Shown: positions 47,168-58,722, counted from the stretch's first letter. The stretch is DNA of 64,000 nucleotides from Crotophaga sulcirostris (GCA_013397455.1 VYZB01000015.1:529754-593753), one strand, 5' to 3'. Program-made: numbers and translations. Notes: generated by a model from the sequence alone, not told the origin.

Positions 47168-49312
47168 AGAACTGATCAGTTTCAAAAGGTTTTGACAGGA
47201 TCAGTCCCAGAGAGTTGAAGTCAGTATTTATTTTTCAGACTTCATTCAGAATACAGGGAAAGAATTCTTGGAGAAAAGTTTCTTGTGCAATGATGAGAGC
47301 AACTGTCCCCTCGTAGATTTACTTTTTCTCTCTGAAGAATTATAGCAGCTGACTGGAGTCCCACTGCATAGAACCGTTCTATCATTATGGGGTGTCTTGT
47401 CCCTGTCCTGGCCACACATTGCAAGTTCGGAAAAAAGCACTCTGACACTTCTGTCTAAACATAGTTTTGGTAACAAACAGGTGAAGATAGCTAACTTAGT
47501 AGGGGGCAACAGTGTGTTCTCATTTGTTTCTCTTTGTGGCTGCTGCTCCCAAGCTAATTCATTTTTTAACAAAACTAATCTCTCCTTTGTCTTCTTGTCT
47601 TTGCAGAATTTAGATTTTGACAGTCCTGAGCCATACATCAATCACTTTGCCTTTTAAGTACTAAAATGTCAACATCAATATTCTGAGATTCCAGCTTTCT
47701 CTTTGATGTCTTTTCTTTCTTGATTGGTAACACTAGTTGAGTCTTCTGAGTTGAAGTCATTTTGTATTAACAGCTAGAATTAGGTCATTGCAGAATTTGT
47801 GGATATTGTTATTTTTCTGACAATTAAGTAACATTGTTTCTTTCTTCCCCTGGAATTAGTAAAGGTGATTCTTCTTTCCTCCCAAAACGTAGGAAACAGA
47901 ATCTTAGTTTGCTTAAAACCCATTTCCTGAACCCCTGGGAAAGAGGTTTGAATAGAATATTATGGCAAAGACATTAGGATTAGCATTGTGGGATGGTTAT
48001 TTCCAAAGTGTTGGTTGTCCAGCTCCTCTGTAACAGTCAAGTATGTCTTGTAAAGGGAAAAAAAACCCTAACACCAAAAGAATGTTAGACGGCCAACTCA
48101 ACAAAACTGCCTCCTGACAGAAAACACTAGTGTACTTCATATGTACTTAGCTATAGCTAGTGCTGGCTGCTTTGGGAAAGCAATTCTGAGGCTTTGAAAT
48201 TCCTATGTTTGCCTCTTCCAAGGCGTTTCTGGTACCTGCTGCTGCTGTGTGGTAAGGGAAGCTGCAGATCCACAGTCCTGAGCAGATGTGCTGGGTTTGA
48301 GAGAAACACGAGAAGCCTCTGGATGTTGCTCTTTGCTTTAAAGAAGTCCTCTGATCCCCCATCACCAGCTGATGGGAGCAATGTTCTACATATGGAGGAG
48401 CAAGGGGGAGCTTGTAGTGCAAGGTCTTGTTTTTGAAAAGCTTTGTATGCCTTTTTTAGAGTTTAGACTAACTCACTGCTTTAATTATTGCCTTCTGGGG
48501 CCTGTGGACCTAAGAATATCTTCCAGTTAATGGATTGGCTAGACATCATTCTTAAGAGTGGGAAAAATATTTACCTATTGCAAAGCAGGAATTTGTTATA
48601 CAGAGGTGAGATAGGGCAGGAATAAACCAACTCTGTCATTGAGTCTAATCCCCTGCAATTACCGAGGATTATTGCAATTTTTACAACAGATGTCTTGTTC
48701 AGAGGTTCACAGAACAGCTGCCTCACAGGATCTGATGTTTGCAGAACATCTGTCACACGGTCACATATCATCGACCACGAAGTGATTTCTACTGCTCTGT
48801 AACAAATGCTAACTCAAGACAAAAGTTGTGAAAGGCCAAGAAGAGACAACTACGATGTCACAGTAAGGAAAATAACAGAGATTAAGGGAGTTGCCTATGC
48901 CCTGTATCTCTGGGATGACAAGGGTTTTGCCAGCTACAGCTCCTGGATGATCCCAAGGGGCAATCACATTGTCAAAAGTTCAGTGACTCCAACTGATTCT
49001 TCTGGAGGAAAGTACAAATTCCTTCTGAAGTGAAATCTGAGAGTAATTTGAATTTAGGGTGAGGTAGTAGCATCCATGCTCCTGGATCCTCTCTGCCTTG
49101 ATTTTACCTGGCGGTAAATTCCAATGCTTCAGGAAAAGAAAAAAAAACCAAAACCAACAAACGCACTGTCCCTCAAAATGAATCCAAAGTCATACAAGAG
49201 TAGGACCCTACTCCCTTGATGGGTAGATTTTTAACATCCCACCATGTCTCTGCTAATATAACATCCATCTTCATTACTGTGAGCTATCTGTTGTTGAAAG
49301 ACGCAGACTTAC
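47168..49312. other. Unannotated stretch with minor signals
   Basis: A minus frame of 131 codons (47246-47641) and a plus frame (47397-47657) overlap and are both unrecognised. A strong plus-strand acceptor with a long pyrimidine tract ends at 47605, followed by 16 codons and a stop at 47655-47657. Plus frames at 48194-48436 and 48806-49033 have no known domain. Confidence 0.4.
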
Positions 49313-49518
49313 CTAGGAGCACAATTTCATTTGAGAAATTACTAATATCAGCTCTTTTATACTGTTGTTCTAAGTCTAGATCCTTGCTAATGAAATGAGA
49401 AACACTTGTTGGTAATGTCAGCACTTTAGTTTGCTTATTGCTTGTTTGCATTTTTCCTGAAAATTGTGAAGCTATATGCATTAAGTTCTGCTCATAGGCA
49501 TGTATTTCAGAAAGTGAT
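49313..49518 (-). CDS. Candidate internal coding exon, unknown gene
   Basis: The best exon-like segment in the window. On the minus strand it has a pyrimidine-rich acceptor (CTTTCCTTTGAAATATTCTTCTAG) written here as positions 49519-49542, an open frame through all 206 bases, and a full-consensus donor CTAG|GTAAGT at 49313/49312. The frame enters with one leftover base and leaves with one (68 full codons). The peptide has balanced, soluble-protein composition, including IHAYEQNLMHIASQFSG and FISKDLDLEQQYKRAD. It is part of a 111-codon ATG frame whose upstream codon is a stop, fitting an internal exon better than a stand-alone gene. I recognise no family, and no partner exon can be joined confidently. 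A chance combination is possible. Confidence 0.35.
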
Positions 49519-50792
49519 CTAGAAGAATATTTCAAAGGAAAGAGCCCCATAATGCCATTTCTTTGCCTGATTAGCTGGGATACTACTGCATACTTATAAT
49601 TCCCTATACTGCGTGTCATTTAACATAATACTTGGTTTAGTATCCAATTTTCCTTTTGCATGGAAACAAAAGAGTGTATTGGAAGAAGTCTGTCCTATTT
49701 TGTTCATTAAGGTTCTGAAAGTTTAAATACGTTAAGGAAGATTACTTGTAAAGTACACAGAGGAAGGTAATTAAAATAGGCAGTTCTATGGCTAGATGCA
49801 GGCCTCTGTTCAATTGTGTTCTTTTAGTAAAAATTAATAAATCCTAAATATGTTTTCAAAATCTAGGATTTATTTCTGTTTGTCAAGTCAGAAAAAGAAA
49901 GTTCCCATGTTGATGGCACAGCAAATCATAACGTATCTTCCTGTACTGGATTTAGAAGTGACAGCTGTGATGATTAAAAATATAAGGCGAAGATTTGCTC
50001 GCATCCTCAGATAATGTTCTGGTATAAGAACAGAAGTGACACTGATCTAAGGCCTTTTAAAAGATCTTTAAAGATCTAAAATTAGTAAAACTAATTATTT
50101 ATATGTTGAGTTCCTGTTTCAGTAATGGGGGCTAATCAGGTGTGTTGTGTGTGGTTTTTTATAATGTTTGTGATCTTGTTTCTTGTCATGTTAATGCCGC
50201 TCTGTAGCAGGAAGCAAACATTAATTAGTGAATCATTTACAATAGGAAAAGCAGAGGCTTGGGTAATTAATAAATTTTAACAGAGGATTTTATCTAGACC
50301 TGTTTGTGGGATTTCCCAGTAGTGCATCTTTATGTGGTACATATTTACTCTCGTCTCAGTTGATGCTATATTTAAAATGTCCATAAATATTTTTTGGTGT
50401 TTTTAAAGGTCTGGGATAAGATGTATAAGACAGTGCACAGACACTTTAAACAAAAATAAGTTAATACCAAATTCAGAATGGCCTTACCATTGTCCAGTTT
50501 CAGGTGGATAAGTCACACTTAAGTGATGTAGTCCCCAAAGATGCCATGTTGCCTAGCATATGAAAAGATTCTATAGGATGATGTTTATCCCAGATTTTTA
50601 TGAAGGACTTGGGATTTTCCTTGTCTTTCTCTCTTAAAGCATGATTCTACAACTAACCCATTAGTTGCATTGTCAATACATTTGCAGGAAAGATGGTCCT
50701 GGGTGCCGCTGCTGTATCTGTCAACATGAGAGAGAAATGATCCTGTCTCTGTGACAGGTCGCACAACCCAATACCACCTGGGGCCCTGGTGG
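49519..50792. other. Unannotated AT-rich stretch, conserved-element-like part
   Basis: No gene or known repeat is recognised. At about 50200-50330 the DNA is rich in homeodomain-type cores (ATTAATTAGTGAATC, GGGTAATTAATAAATTT) and free of repeats, the look of a conserved non-coding element. Conservation cannot be judged from one sequence. Confidence 0.4.
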
Positions 50793-51432
50793 TCAGCTGA
50801 GCATGGATCAGCCATGTGCCCTGGCAGCAGGGGCAACTAGGAGCCTCCTGGGCTGTATAAGCAGGAGCACAGCCAGCAGATTAAGTGAGGGGTTTTTCTG
50901 CTTCTGTTCAGCACTTCTTAGATTGCTTCTATATGCTGCTTCCAGTTTTGGGCCACCCAGTGTAAGAAGGCACAGGCAAACCAGAGTGAGTTCATTGGAG
51001 GTCCATGAAGCTGGTCAAGGGCTGGAGCATTAGTCCTGTGAGAAGATGAAGGAGCTAGGTATGTTCAGCCTGGAGAAGAGATGGCTTTGAGAGGATCTCA
51101 CAGCAGTACCCCTACACCAATGAGGATGTTAACTAGCAGACAAACTTGGTGGCTTCACTGTGGTGCATCGTGGGAGGACAGGAAATAATTGGCAGAAGTT
51201 ACATCATGAGGTGTTCAGATTGGATATAAGGAAAGACCGTTCCTTTGAGAACAGGTGGCAAAGCAGGTTGTCCAGAGAGCCTGTGCCGTTTCCATCTCTG
51301 GAGATCTTCAACATTTGACTGAATAAAGCCTCGATCAATGTGGGGTGACTTCAGACCTGACCCTGCTTTGTGGTAGAGACTGAACAAGAGATTTCCTGAG
51401 GTCCCTTCCAGCCTGTGTCTGAGATGGAGGTA
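50793..51432 (+). mobile_element. CR1 LINE, ORF2 C-terminal part plus 3' UTR
   Basis: A sense CR1 copy of about 640 bases. It begins in ORF2 (AGCTGAGCATGGATCAGCCA, the 'LS.SQCAL' codons) and runs through CAGTTTTGGGCCACCCAGTG and AGCTGGTCAAGGGCTGGAGC. It continues with TTCAGCCTGGAGAAGAG and TTCAGATTGGATATAAGGAA, and ends in the 3' UTR at CGAGGTCCCTTCCAGCC-like sequence near 51415. The 8-base tail is lost or degraded. Frameshifts and stops interrupt the frame throughout, so it is an old dead copy. The plus frame at 50803-51033 and the minus frames at 51199-51441 are by-products. Confidence 0.87.
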
Positions 51433-53112
51433 GGAACACACAATCCTTACATGGACCTAAGCATCTTTTCCAGGACTACAAATTGTATCAGTTACATATT
51501 TTAAAACACAGTCAGACATGTTGTTGGTGCCATTTAATGTCGTCTTTTGTTAAGACAATTGCCTAAGAGTAGGAGACCTCATTTCATGTCTGTGGCATCC
51601 TCAGACTGAAGATCTTCAAAGACACATCTCCATCTTCCCAAGAGACTGTCCATAATCTTCCGGACACAGTTGGCATGTACTATGCACCTTCTCTCTTCTT
51701 GAAGCAGTGCAGCTGTGTAGCTGAGAATGCGAAATCCAGAAGCTGGAGAGAGGAGCTGCAAGAGTAGGGGAGATTTGCTGATATGGTAACACTGCAGAAA
51801 CTGTCTGGGTTTGGTCCTGGGTTCCAGGCTCTTTCTTTAATGCTGCATCTGACCTTTAGCTGGTAGCCATTTAATTCCACATACATGAGCATTCACAGAT
51901 GAGAAATCCACATCTTCTAATCCAAGTAAATGTCTTAATTGCTCAGGCAAGAAATTATGCTTGCTTATTCACTCTCTTCTTCCCCTCTGCTTTTTCAAGT
52001 TCACACTAATTTTACACTCCTTACTATGTGGCTGGAGCAAAAGGGATGGAGTATGTCCTTTGCATAATTCAGTTCCACAAAATATCTGTACAAGGCAAGA
52101 GCCTTGTCCCTGAAAGATGGGAATATGCTTGTATTTTCTCATGCTACAGAAGCTCTGAACCTACTCACTTCTTGTTAGTAGTCCAGCTATAAGGCAATAT
52201 GAGACTTCTTCCACTCAGACTGCAGGTTTTGGATAAAAATGGTTATGGCTCTTTTGCTTTGGCAAGTTTTCTTCCATTAGACTTCCTATAGACACTTCCA
52301 AGATCGTACCCCTGATTGGAGCATGAATTCTGTTTATGGAAGCCCTGCACCTGTCTTGCAACTTTCATTCTAATTATAGATTTTATATCCTGAATTATTT
52401 AAGGTTATAAGTAGTGACTATTGGTGAGGCTACATCTGCTGATTTTGGTCAGGAAGGACCCTCTCATAGAAAATACACAATATCCTTAATGCCTTTAGTG
52501 AAGGAAATCTCCACTCTCAGAGAAGTCTCTGAAAGGCAGCTAGAGGTTTATCTGCATTTTCTATTGTCAAACATTGCTCATGGCTTCAGTCCCTGAGAAA
52601 TCCATGGGGCTGTTTGTTTTGCTTGGGAAACAGAATGTCACCATTTACTGAGAAGGAGTACAAGGTGGAAATAGTTTCATTAGAGGGCATTAAATTTTAT
52701 AGTTTCTTCATCAGATGTGTCAAATTAATAGGAAGAAAGTGTTTTAAATGGTCGACTTTAATTAGAAGAACGAAGAAGTCTGCCAACAACAATAATCCGT
52801 TTTGGATGACCAAGTGTTTAAGTAATTTAGAAGTTATTCCATTTATTCTTAATTATGTTCTCATTTATTGAAGTTTAATCTATTTGGAAAAATACCAGTC
52901 CTAGTGGCATGCTTCATGGAGCATGAATTATGTTGCAGAAAACTTAAAATAATTATTTTTCTAGTCTCTCCCTTTTCCTATTACCTTTTGTAATGCTTTT
53001 AGTATCTTTTGATACATCTGGTCACAAAGTATCACATTGCTCTTAGGTTTTCCATTTGGTAAGTATTTGCATCTGTTACAAAGGCTCCTTTTCACAGTTT
53101 CTGCATCATTGC
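51433..53112. other. Unannotated stretch
   Basis: No gene or known repeat is recognised. Plus frames at 52414-52596 and 52614-52871 are open but lack a known domain. The segment 52610-52880 is repeat-free with TTTAATTAGAAG-type motifs and could be a conserved non-coding element. A donor-like TTTG|GTAAGT lies at about 53059. Confidence 0.45.
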
Positions 53113-53280
53113 CAAGCTGAGGCCTTGATCAGCAGTAAAGATACAGAGATGCTGATTAATGCTTTTGTCATCTCAAGGGCTGATTACTGTAATTCACTCT
53201 TTTAGGGACTTTCAGCCCATGCTGTTAGGAAATGGCAACTGACACATTATGCCACTATGAGGATTCTTTTCAAAATGAGA
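53113..53280 (+). mobile_element. Ancient LINE reverse-transcriptase fossil (L2/L3/CR1 clade)
   Basis: From 53113 the plus strand reads in one frame, with a single stop (TAG at 53203-53205), a peptide containing MLINAFVISRADYCNSLF then GLSAHAVRKWQL. This is the conserved C-terminal RT signature 'LI.AFV.SR.DYCNSL..GL......LQ' of the L2/L3/CR1/Jockey group of non-LTR elements. It differs from the avian CR1 copies elsewhere in the window, which lack this wording, so it is from an older or different lineage. The frame stays open well past the recognisable part. It has no function as a transposon. Preservation of over 50 codons with one stop in so old a relic suggests either luck or later use as a conserved element. 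Confidence 0.75.
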
Positions 53281-54860
53281 TTATTTGAATGCATTACACT
53301 GATTATTAAATTAAAAAAATAATCATGACTTGTTAAGTAGGAAAATTTCCTATTAATTATTACATGTGTTTGGGGATCTTAGAGCCTAGAATGAGTCTAT
53401 CATGTGAGTAATCATTTTGCTGTTCTGATTTTTCCTGTAGATCATCCAATTTACTGAGCTGTCCTGATGAAGTCTATTAAAATTTGTACATCATCAAGAG
53501 AGTAAATTATCTATTGATATTCTCTAAGCTGAATTTGTGTTGTTTTTCAATCAGTGTGAAAATGCTTTGTATTTACTTGAACATCTGAATTGCAGGTTTT
53601 CTTATTCCTGTTTTTAATTTGTGAAACTATAATTATGGGCTTGGATGAGTATTCCTGGAAGCTAATTAATCATAGGTATTGAAATTCACCAAATGACTGT
53701 CCAGATTTGATGACAATTTTAAACATTAAAATTTCATTGAAGACATAAAAAGTATTATTTTTACAGTTTTTCTCCAGCTATTTTAAACTTTGACAGAATA
53801 AGGTGAAATTATTCTCATTCTTTTTCTTCTTTAAGCAAATTTCTTTTTCGCTTACATAAATAAGAAAGTACTGGTTTTGTTAGCTGTTTTAAGTAGAATA
53901 ATGGGAGTGGTTTAATTAACATGGGTAATAGTGGTAATAGTTTATGTATGCCAGTCAGCACTGTCTAATTAGCAGCCTTATGTTAGTGAAGTCTTTTTCC
54001 CTCTAAGAGGAAACCTGAACCTCTAAAAAGTCATTTTACAAGGTCAGTTTCAAAGGAAAAGCAGCTTATGCTTTATATTATAATGACTACATGAAAGCTT
54101 TCCATTCTAACAGATTTTTTGCATACCTATTTTTTTAGTAATTTTAAAAAATAAAGGCCTACAGCAACACACAGGCTTTGGAAAAGCTCAAAAAATGCAC
54201 TCCAGTTGATCCACTGGATCAAACATAATTTTGACGATTTGACTGTATAGCATTTTCCTTCGATATCTTGTGCCTAAATAAAGCATCTTCCAATGTATTC
54301 TCTTGCTATTTGAAACACATTATGTCGTATTCTTGAACAAAGAGACAGGCTGACAGGCTCCAAAACTTGGGAGCTGAGACCTGGTTTATGCTGAGTAACT
54401 TCTATCTGGCCTCTTTTTCACCTGGCCCAGATCACGTCAGGTGAGAAACCAATAGAAAATGGGGGCCATTTATCAAGTCTGTTGCTTTTTGAAGAGAAAT
54501 ATGTTGTTTGCACTGAAATGGAGGAGGAAGTGAGGTGAAGGAGCTGGGTATGTCTTTGAGAGGGAGAAAGGGCTCAGGTTCAGAGCCGCACTCACAAGAT
54601 AAGATGTTGCTGTACAGATTTCTCCTTCAGCTTTAATCTCCGAGACAAGTTAAAGGATTTTCCACATGTAATGTTAAAGTAGTCAATAAGGACTCTAGAA
54701 TAATTTCCTTTTGTAACCTGTTTTCCAGCCTTGTAATTAAGAGCCTGAAATGTGTTGGTAACTAAACAGATTGTATTTGGTAAAGCACTGTAAGAGCCTC
54801 AGTTAGGCTGATAGATGGGCTATATTACCTCTCCCGGGCTAAAGAACGTATGTTAAGCAG
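53281..54860. other. Unannotated AT-rich stretch
   Basis: No gene is recognised. The LINE fossil may continue a little way but cannot be followed. The segment 53340-54130 is AT-rich, complex and repeat-free. Confidence 0.45.
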
Positions 54861-55075
54861 AATATAAAGGCATTTCATCTGCATAGATGTATATAAGCAC
54901 CTTGTGAGTTGCAGAGGGCTCGAAGCCTGGATGTGTCCCCTTGCTGAGCACCGTGGGGGTGTGTGGCTGGGCTAGCTGAGCCTGGCTGTGGGGCAGAGCC
55001 AACCCCTGCTGCTGCTTGTCCTGTGAGAAGCTGGCAGCAGAAAGGCAAACCTGAACCACTGCAGTGAGGAAGACA
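54861..55075 (+). promoter_or_regulatory. TATA-like elements followed by a GC-rich block
   Basis: Two TATA-like sequences (AATATAAAGG at 54861-54870, TATATAAG at 54890-54897) are followed by about 150 bases of markedly GC-richer DNA (54930-55050). The CR1 fragment starts 70 bases further on. The layout fits a promoter or a fragment of an LTR, but no terminal repeat or polyadenylation signal is in place and I recognise no family. It may be a repeat I cannot name. Confidence 0.2.
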
Positions 55076-55143
55076 AAGTAACTTACTTCAAACCAGATAA
55101 TTCTCCAAACATAACAGAAGGATTTTTTTTCCTGCCTTATCAG

Positions 55144-55443
55144 ACTTGGTCTCTTGTCTCAGGTGACCAGTGACAGAACTAGAGGACATGGACTCAAGCT
55201 TCGTCAGGGAAAGTGTTGGCTTGATGTTAGGAAAAAGTTCTTCACTGAAAGGGTGATTGGCCATTGGAATGAGCTACCCATGGAGGTGGTGGAGTCACCA
55301 ACTCTGGAGGTGTTTAAGGGGAGATTGGATGAGGCACTCAGTGCCACGGTTTACATGGTGGGTTGGTGTTAGTGTTGGGTTATAGGTTGGACTCAATGAT
55401 CTCAGAGGTCCTTTCCAACCTTGTAATAGTGTGGTACTGTGAC
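55144..55443 (+). mobile_element. CR1 LINE 3' end with ORF2 C-terminus
   Basis: A sense CR1 fragment of about 300 bases. The frame 55154-55372 encodes the ORF2 C-terminus with [18 protein letters not shown] and then [20 protein letters not shown], still open to its natural stop. The 3' UTR follows (GGTTGGACTCAATGATCTCA, GAGGTCCTTTCCAACCTTG), ending in a worn tail (TAGTGTGGTACTGTGAC). Good preservation of this frame marks it as one of the younger copies in the window. It shares subfamily features with 420-498. It is 5'-truncated and cannot move. Confidence 0.93.
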
Positions 55444-57931
55444 ACTTACTTAAAACTTACTGCAGAAAGTAAAAAGGCTCCTTGGGGTGCCCTGTGAGTG
55501 GGTGGTTAGTGCTTTGATACTTGCCCGCATGTACATTTTTGGGCTGTAAATTCTTTAAGGCAGAGATCGTATCAATTTACGTTTAGTTTAATGCTGTGTA
55601 CTTTTCCTGGAGATTAATTATGATATTTGCAAAAAGCCATCCCCTTACTAGGGAAACCTCCTGTTTTTCAGCCAAGTTAATGCAGAGTTTGGCCTATATG
55701 ACAGCTGTGGGATTTGAGCTAAGGACAGAATGTGTTGGTGAATGTCAAGATTTATTATCATACATTTATATTACGAATTATTGATACCAGATCCACCTTT
55801 GTCAGTACCTATTTTGGGAAGTTAGTGTCTTTTGTTGGGTTTTCTAACTTGACAGCATTCCTGAAACTGTGAGAGTTGAAATAAACAACCTTCCATGTCC
55901 CAACATCTTGAAAAAAAATGACTTTTTTAATTTTAACAACTGTTTAGAAAGCAGGATCAAAACTGGAGTTTCTGTGTTATAAAGTTATTTTGCTTTACAT
56001 TATAAACTTGGAAAGCAGCATCCTTAAGTCCTTAGTAAACCTATCATAGTTCGAAACATTTATGTTACTCAAGTCTGTTAATATTCTATGAAAATTCAGG
56101 AATGAGTTTATCTTATACGAAATATCTAGCATAGTTCTATTTATTGCAAAATGTTTCTTAATATTTTTTCCTTTATTCTATAAATTTAAAAAAGGTAACT
56201 TTTTAGCTCAAATAATGTGGTAATGCTGTGTGAGAGTGTTTTGGGGATTTTTTTCCAACATTAAAAGTTTAGTTAACAAAAGAGTATGATCCATTCCAAG
56301 TCATAATAAATTGCTACGTATACAGGAAAATTGTTGTAGAACTAGTTGAAACTTGTCTCCTTAGACAGACCATTTGAAGATCTGTTCAAATAAACTCTTT
56401 GAGATCATATTTCTCACTCCTGGCTGACTTGCTAAGATTCTTTATCTCTGCTTCAGTTTGTTAGACAGCAATGTGTGTTTCCAGTGACGAAAGCTGTAGG
56501 CTTGACTCTTGCTGACAGTAGCGGTGTATCGGTGTGTGCCATTGTTCCTTCTTACGTAAGCGAATGAGGCAGCTGAAACAAGAGCGAGGATTGTGGCCAT
56601 TAGCTTTCCTCTAGCGTGTCCAACTTTTTACTGTTTAGTCTTGGTAGAGCTTCTTCTATATTGCAGTTTATAGCAGTGAATTAAGGAGATAAAACTTTGG
56701 TCTGCTATGCTGAATCTCACCACTCTGAATACTGGAAAAAATAGGTAGGGAATTATAATGATAAAAGAGGTATGCTTGCAGCTGCATGACTGAAATAAAA
56801 TTCCTCTTCCGCTTACACAGCATCAGTGATGCTGAGAAATCAGTTTTGTACTGATAAAGGTGATGTTTCCCCATGGAGAAAAGAGTTAGTGTAGTAGATG
56901 ATGTGCAGCTGCCCTTTTTTAGGAAGATCCCAGTTTGGGAGGGCTGGCTCCATAAGTTGAAGGAAAAAATGTGGTCTGAATTTTACTTTTCTACAGTTCT
57001 CTGCCTCACTCAGAGGCTGTTCTTCTATCCTGTGAATATAGAATAATTTTTGTGTAGACATTGGTGCCTTTGTAGATCTGATAGAAGTCTCTCGTGCTTC
57101 ACTCAATATTGAGATTAATTTAGAATATGTTCAGAAATCTAGAAAGATGAAGTGTGCAGCAGTGGGCTTCTTAAATGGCATCTCAGCATATGTTATAGGA
57201 GACTGACAATATTCAGCTATTAGTTCTAACACATGAGACCACATTTTATTCTAAATTCATGTCTTTTAATCCTTATGAAAAATTTAGTCACATCTTCAAG
57301 ACTGGTGAAAGCAGAAAAACTGGATCTTCCCCTGTTCCAGTATAGTGGAGTTGGAATGGCATTCTTCAGTAAAGGAATGTCATGTTTTCCAATTCACTTG
57401 AAGCTGTTGAATTTTGGGGTATGTAAGGTATTCTAGCAGAATGTGCAGGTGTATTAAGGGTGCAACAGGACCGGAGCAGTGCCTGTTTCTGTTGCTGGGT
57501 GATTTTGTTATTTATTTTATCTTGGATGTAGGCTAACAGGGCTGTTCTCGTACTATTCTGTTTTTTACAACGTTATATTTTAATATATATAAAGGCACAT
57601 TATTTTACAGTATATATAATTAAAGTTACCATGTTTCTTTAATACTCTCCAAATATTCTTATATAAAGTAAATACAGCTTTGAAATATCTTCAAAGTTAC
57701 TTGTACATAACAAAATTGTCACTTCATTGCTACAGAAGTATGAAATAAAATCCACTAAGTTGTTTAAAAACTTTGCAATATTTTCAGATATGCTAAACAA
57801 TTATTTGAATTTCAGTGTCCTTGAAGTAATACTTTTTTTGGATCCATAATTTTTGTGATTTGTTATATACCAGGATCTATATTTGAACTATAGCACTCTT
57901 AAGGCTATGGATGTCATTAGGCACTATAGAC
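55444..57931. other. Unannotated AT-rich stretch
   Basis: No gene or known transposon is recognised. It contains the palindromes at 56777-56834 and TA-rich sequence around 57575-57625. Confidence 0.5.
56777..56834. repeat. Two short perfect palindromes
   Basis: TGCAGCTGCA (56777-56786) and CAGCATCAGTGATGCTG (56818-56834, 8-bp arms around one base) lie within 58 bases of each other. Either could be a protein-binding site or a hairpin, or chance. Confidence 0.45.
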
Positions 57932-58722
57932 CATAGAGTCATAGAATGGTTTGGGAAGGGATCTTAAAGATCATCCAGTTCCAACCCCCCTGCCACGGGC
58001 AGGGACCTCTCCCACCAGCCCAGGCTGCTCCAGGCCCCATCCAACCTGGCCTTGAATTCTTCCAGGGAGGGGGCATCCACAGCTTCCCTGAGCAATCTGT
58101 GCCAGGGCCTCACCACCCTCATTGTGAAGAATTTCTTCCTAATGTCTAATTCTTTCCCCTTCCAATTTAGAGCTCATTCTATCACTACTTGCTCTTGTAA
58201 AAAGTCCCTCCCCAGCTTTCCTGTAAGACCCCTTCAGGTACTGGAAGACCACTATGAGATCTCCCCGACGCCTTCTCTTCTCTAGGCTGAACAGCCCCAA
58301 CTCTTTCAACCTGTCCTCATAGCGGAGCTACTCCAGCCTTCTCATCATCTTTGCGGCCCTACTCTGAAGCAGAGGGGGAAAATCACCTCCCTTGACCTGC
58401 TGGCAACAGTTCTTGTGATGTAGCCCAGGACGTGGTTGGCCTTCTGGGTTGTGAGCACACATTGCTGGCTCATGTCGATCTTCTCACCAACCAGCATCCC
58501 CAAGTCCTTCTCTACAGGCGTGCCCTCAGTCACAACATCACCCATCCTGTATTGAAATCGCGGATTGTCTGGACCCAGGTGCAGGAGCTTGCAGTTGGCC
58601 TTGTTTAACCTCATGAATAATTCACACAGGCCCACTTCTCCAGCTTGTCCAGGTCCCCTGTGCCGAGATCCCATGCTTCTGATGTGACAACCGTACTGCT
58701 CAGCTTGGTGTCGTAGATGAAA
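57932..58722 (-). mobile_element. CR1 LINE, longest copy, internally deleted
   Basis: An antisense CR1 of about 790 bases with its 3' terminus at 57932: tail CATAGAGTCATAGAATGGTT, then TCCAGTTCCAACCCCCCTGC. It continues through the whole 3' UTR and C-terminal ORF2 to the RT region. The minus frame 58345-58725 encodes NKANCKLLHLGPDNPRFQYR and VEKDLGMLVGEKIDMSQQC, then TVASRSREVIFPL, all CR1 ORF2 landmarks. Near 58366 about 80 bases that the family normally carries are missing, joining 'REVIFPL' directly to the downstream segment. This deletion breaks ORF2. The 5' end lies at about 58722, within the codons following the FADD box. The plus frames 57946-58285 are antisense shadows. Confidence 0.94.

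Noticed and set aside
48806..49033. 75-codon plus-strand ORF with a well-mixed peptide
   Set aside because: No splice or promoter signals and no known domain.
50585..50836. 83-codon minus-strand ORF partly GC-rich
   Set aside because: Overlaps the start of the sense CR1 at about 50793 and has no recognisable content of its own.
57946..58285. Two plus-strand ORFs of 67 and 77 codons
   Set aside because: Antisense readings of the CR1 copy at 57932-58722.
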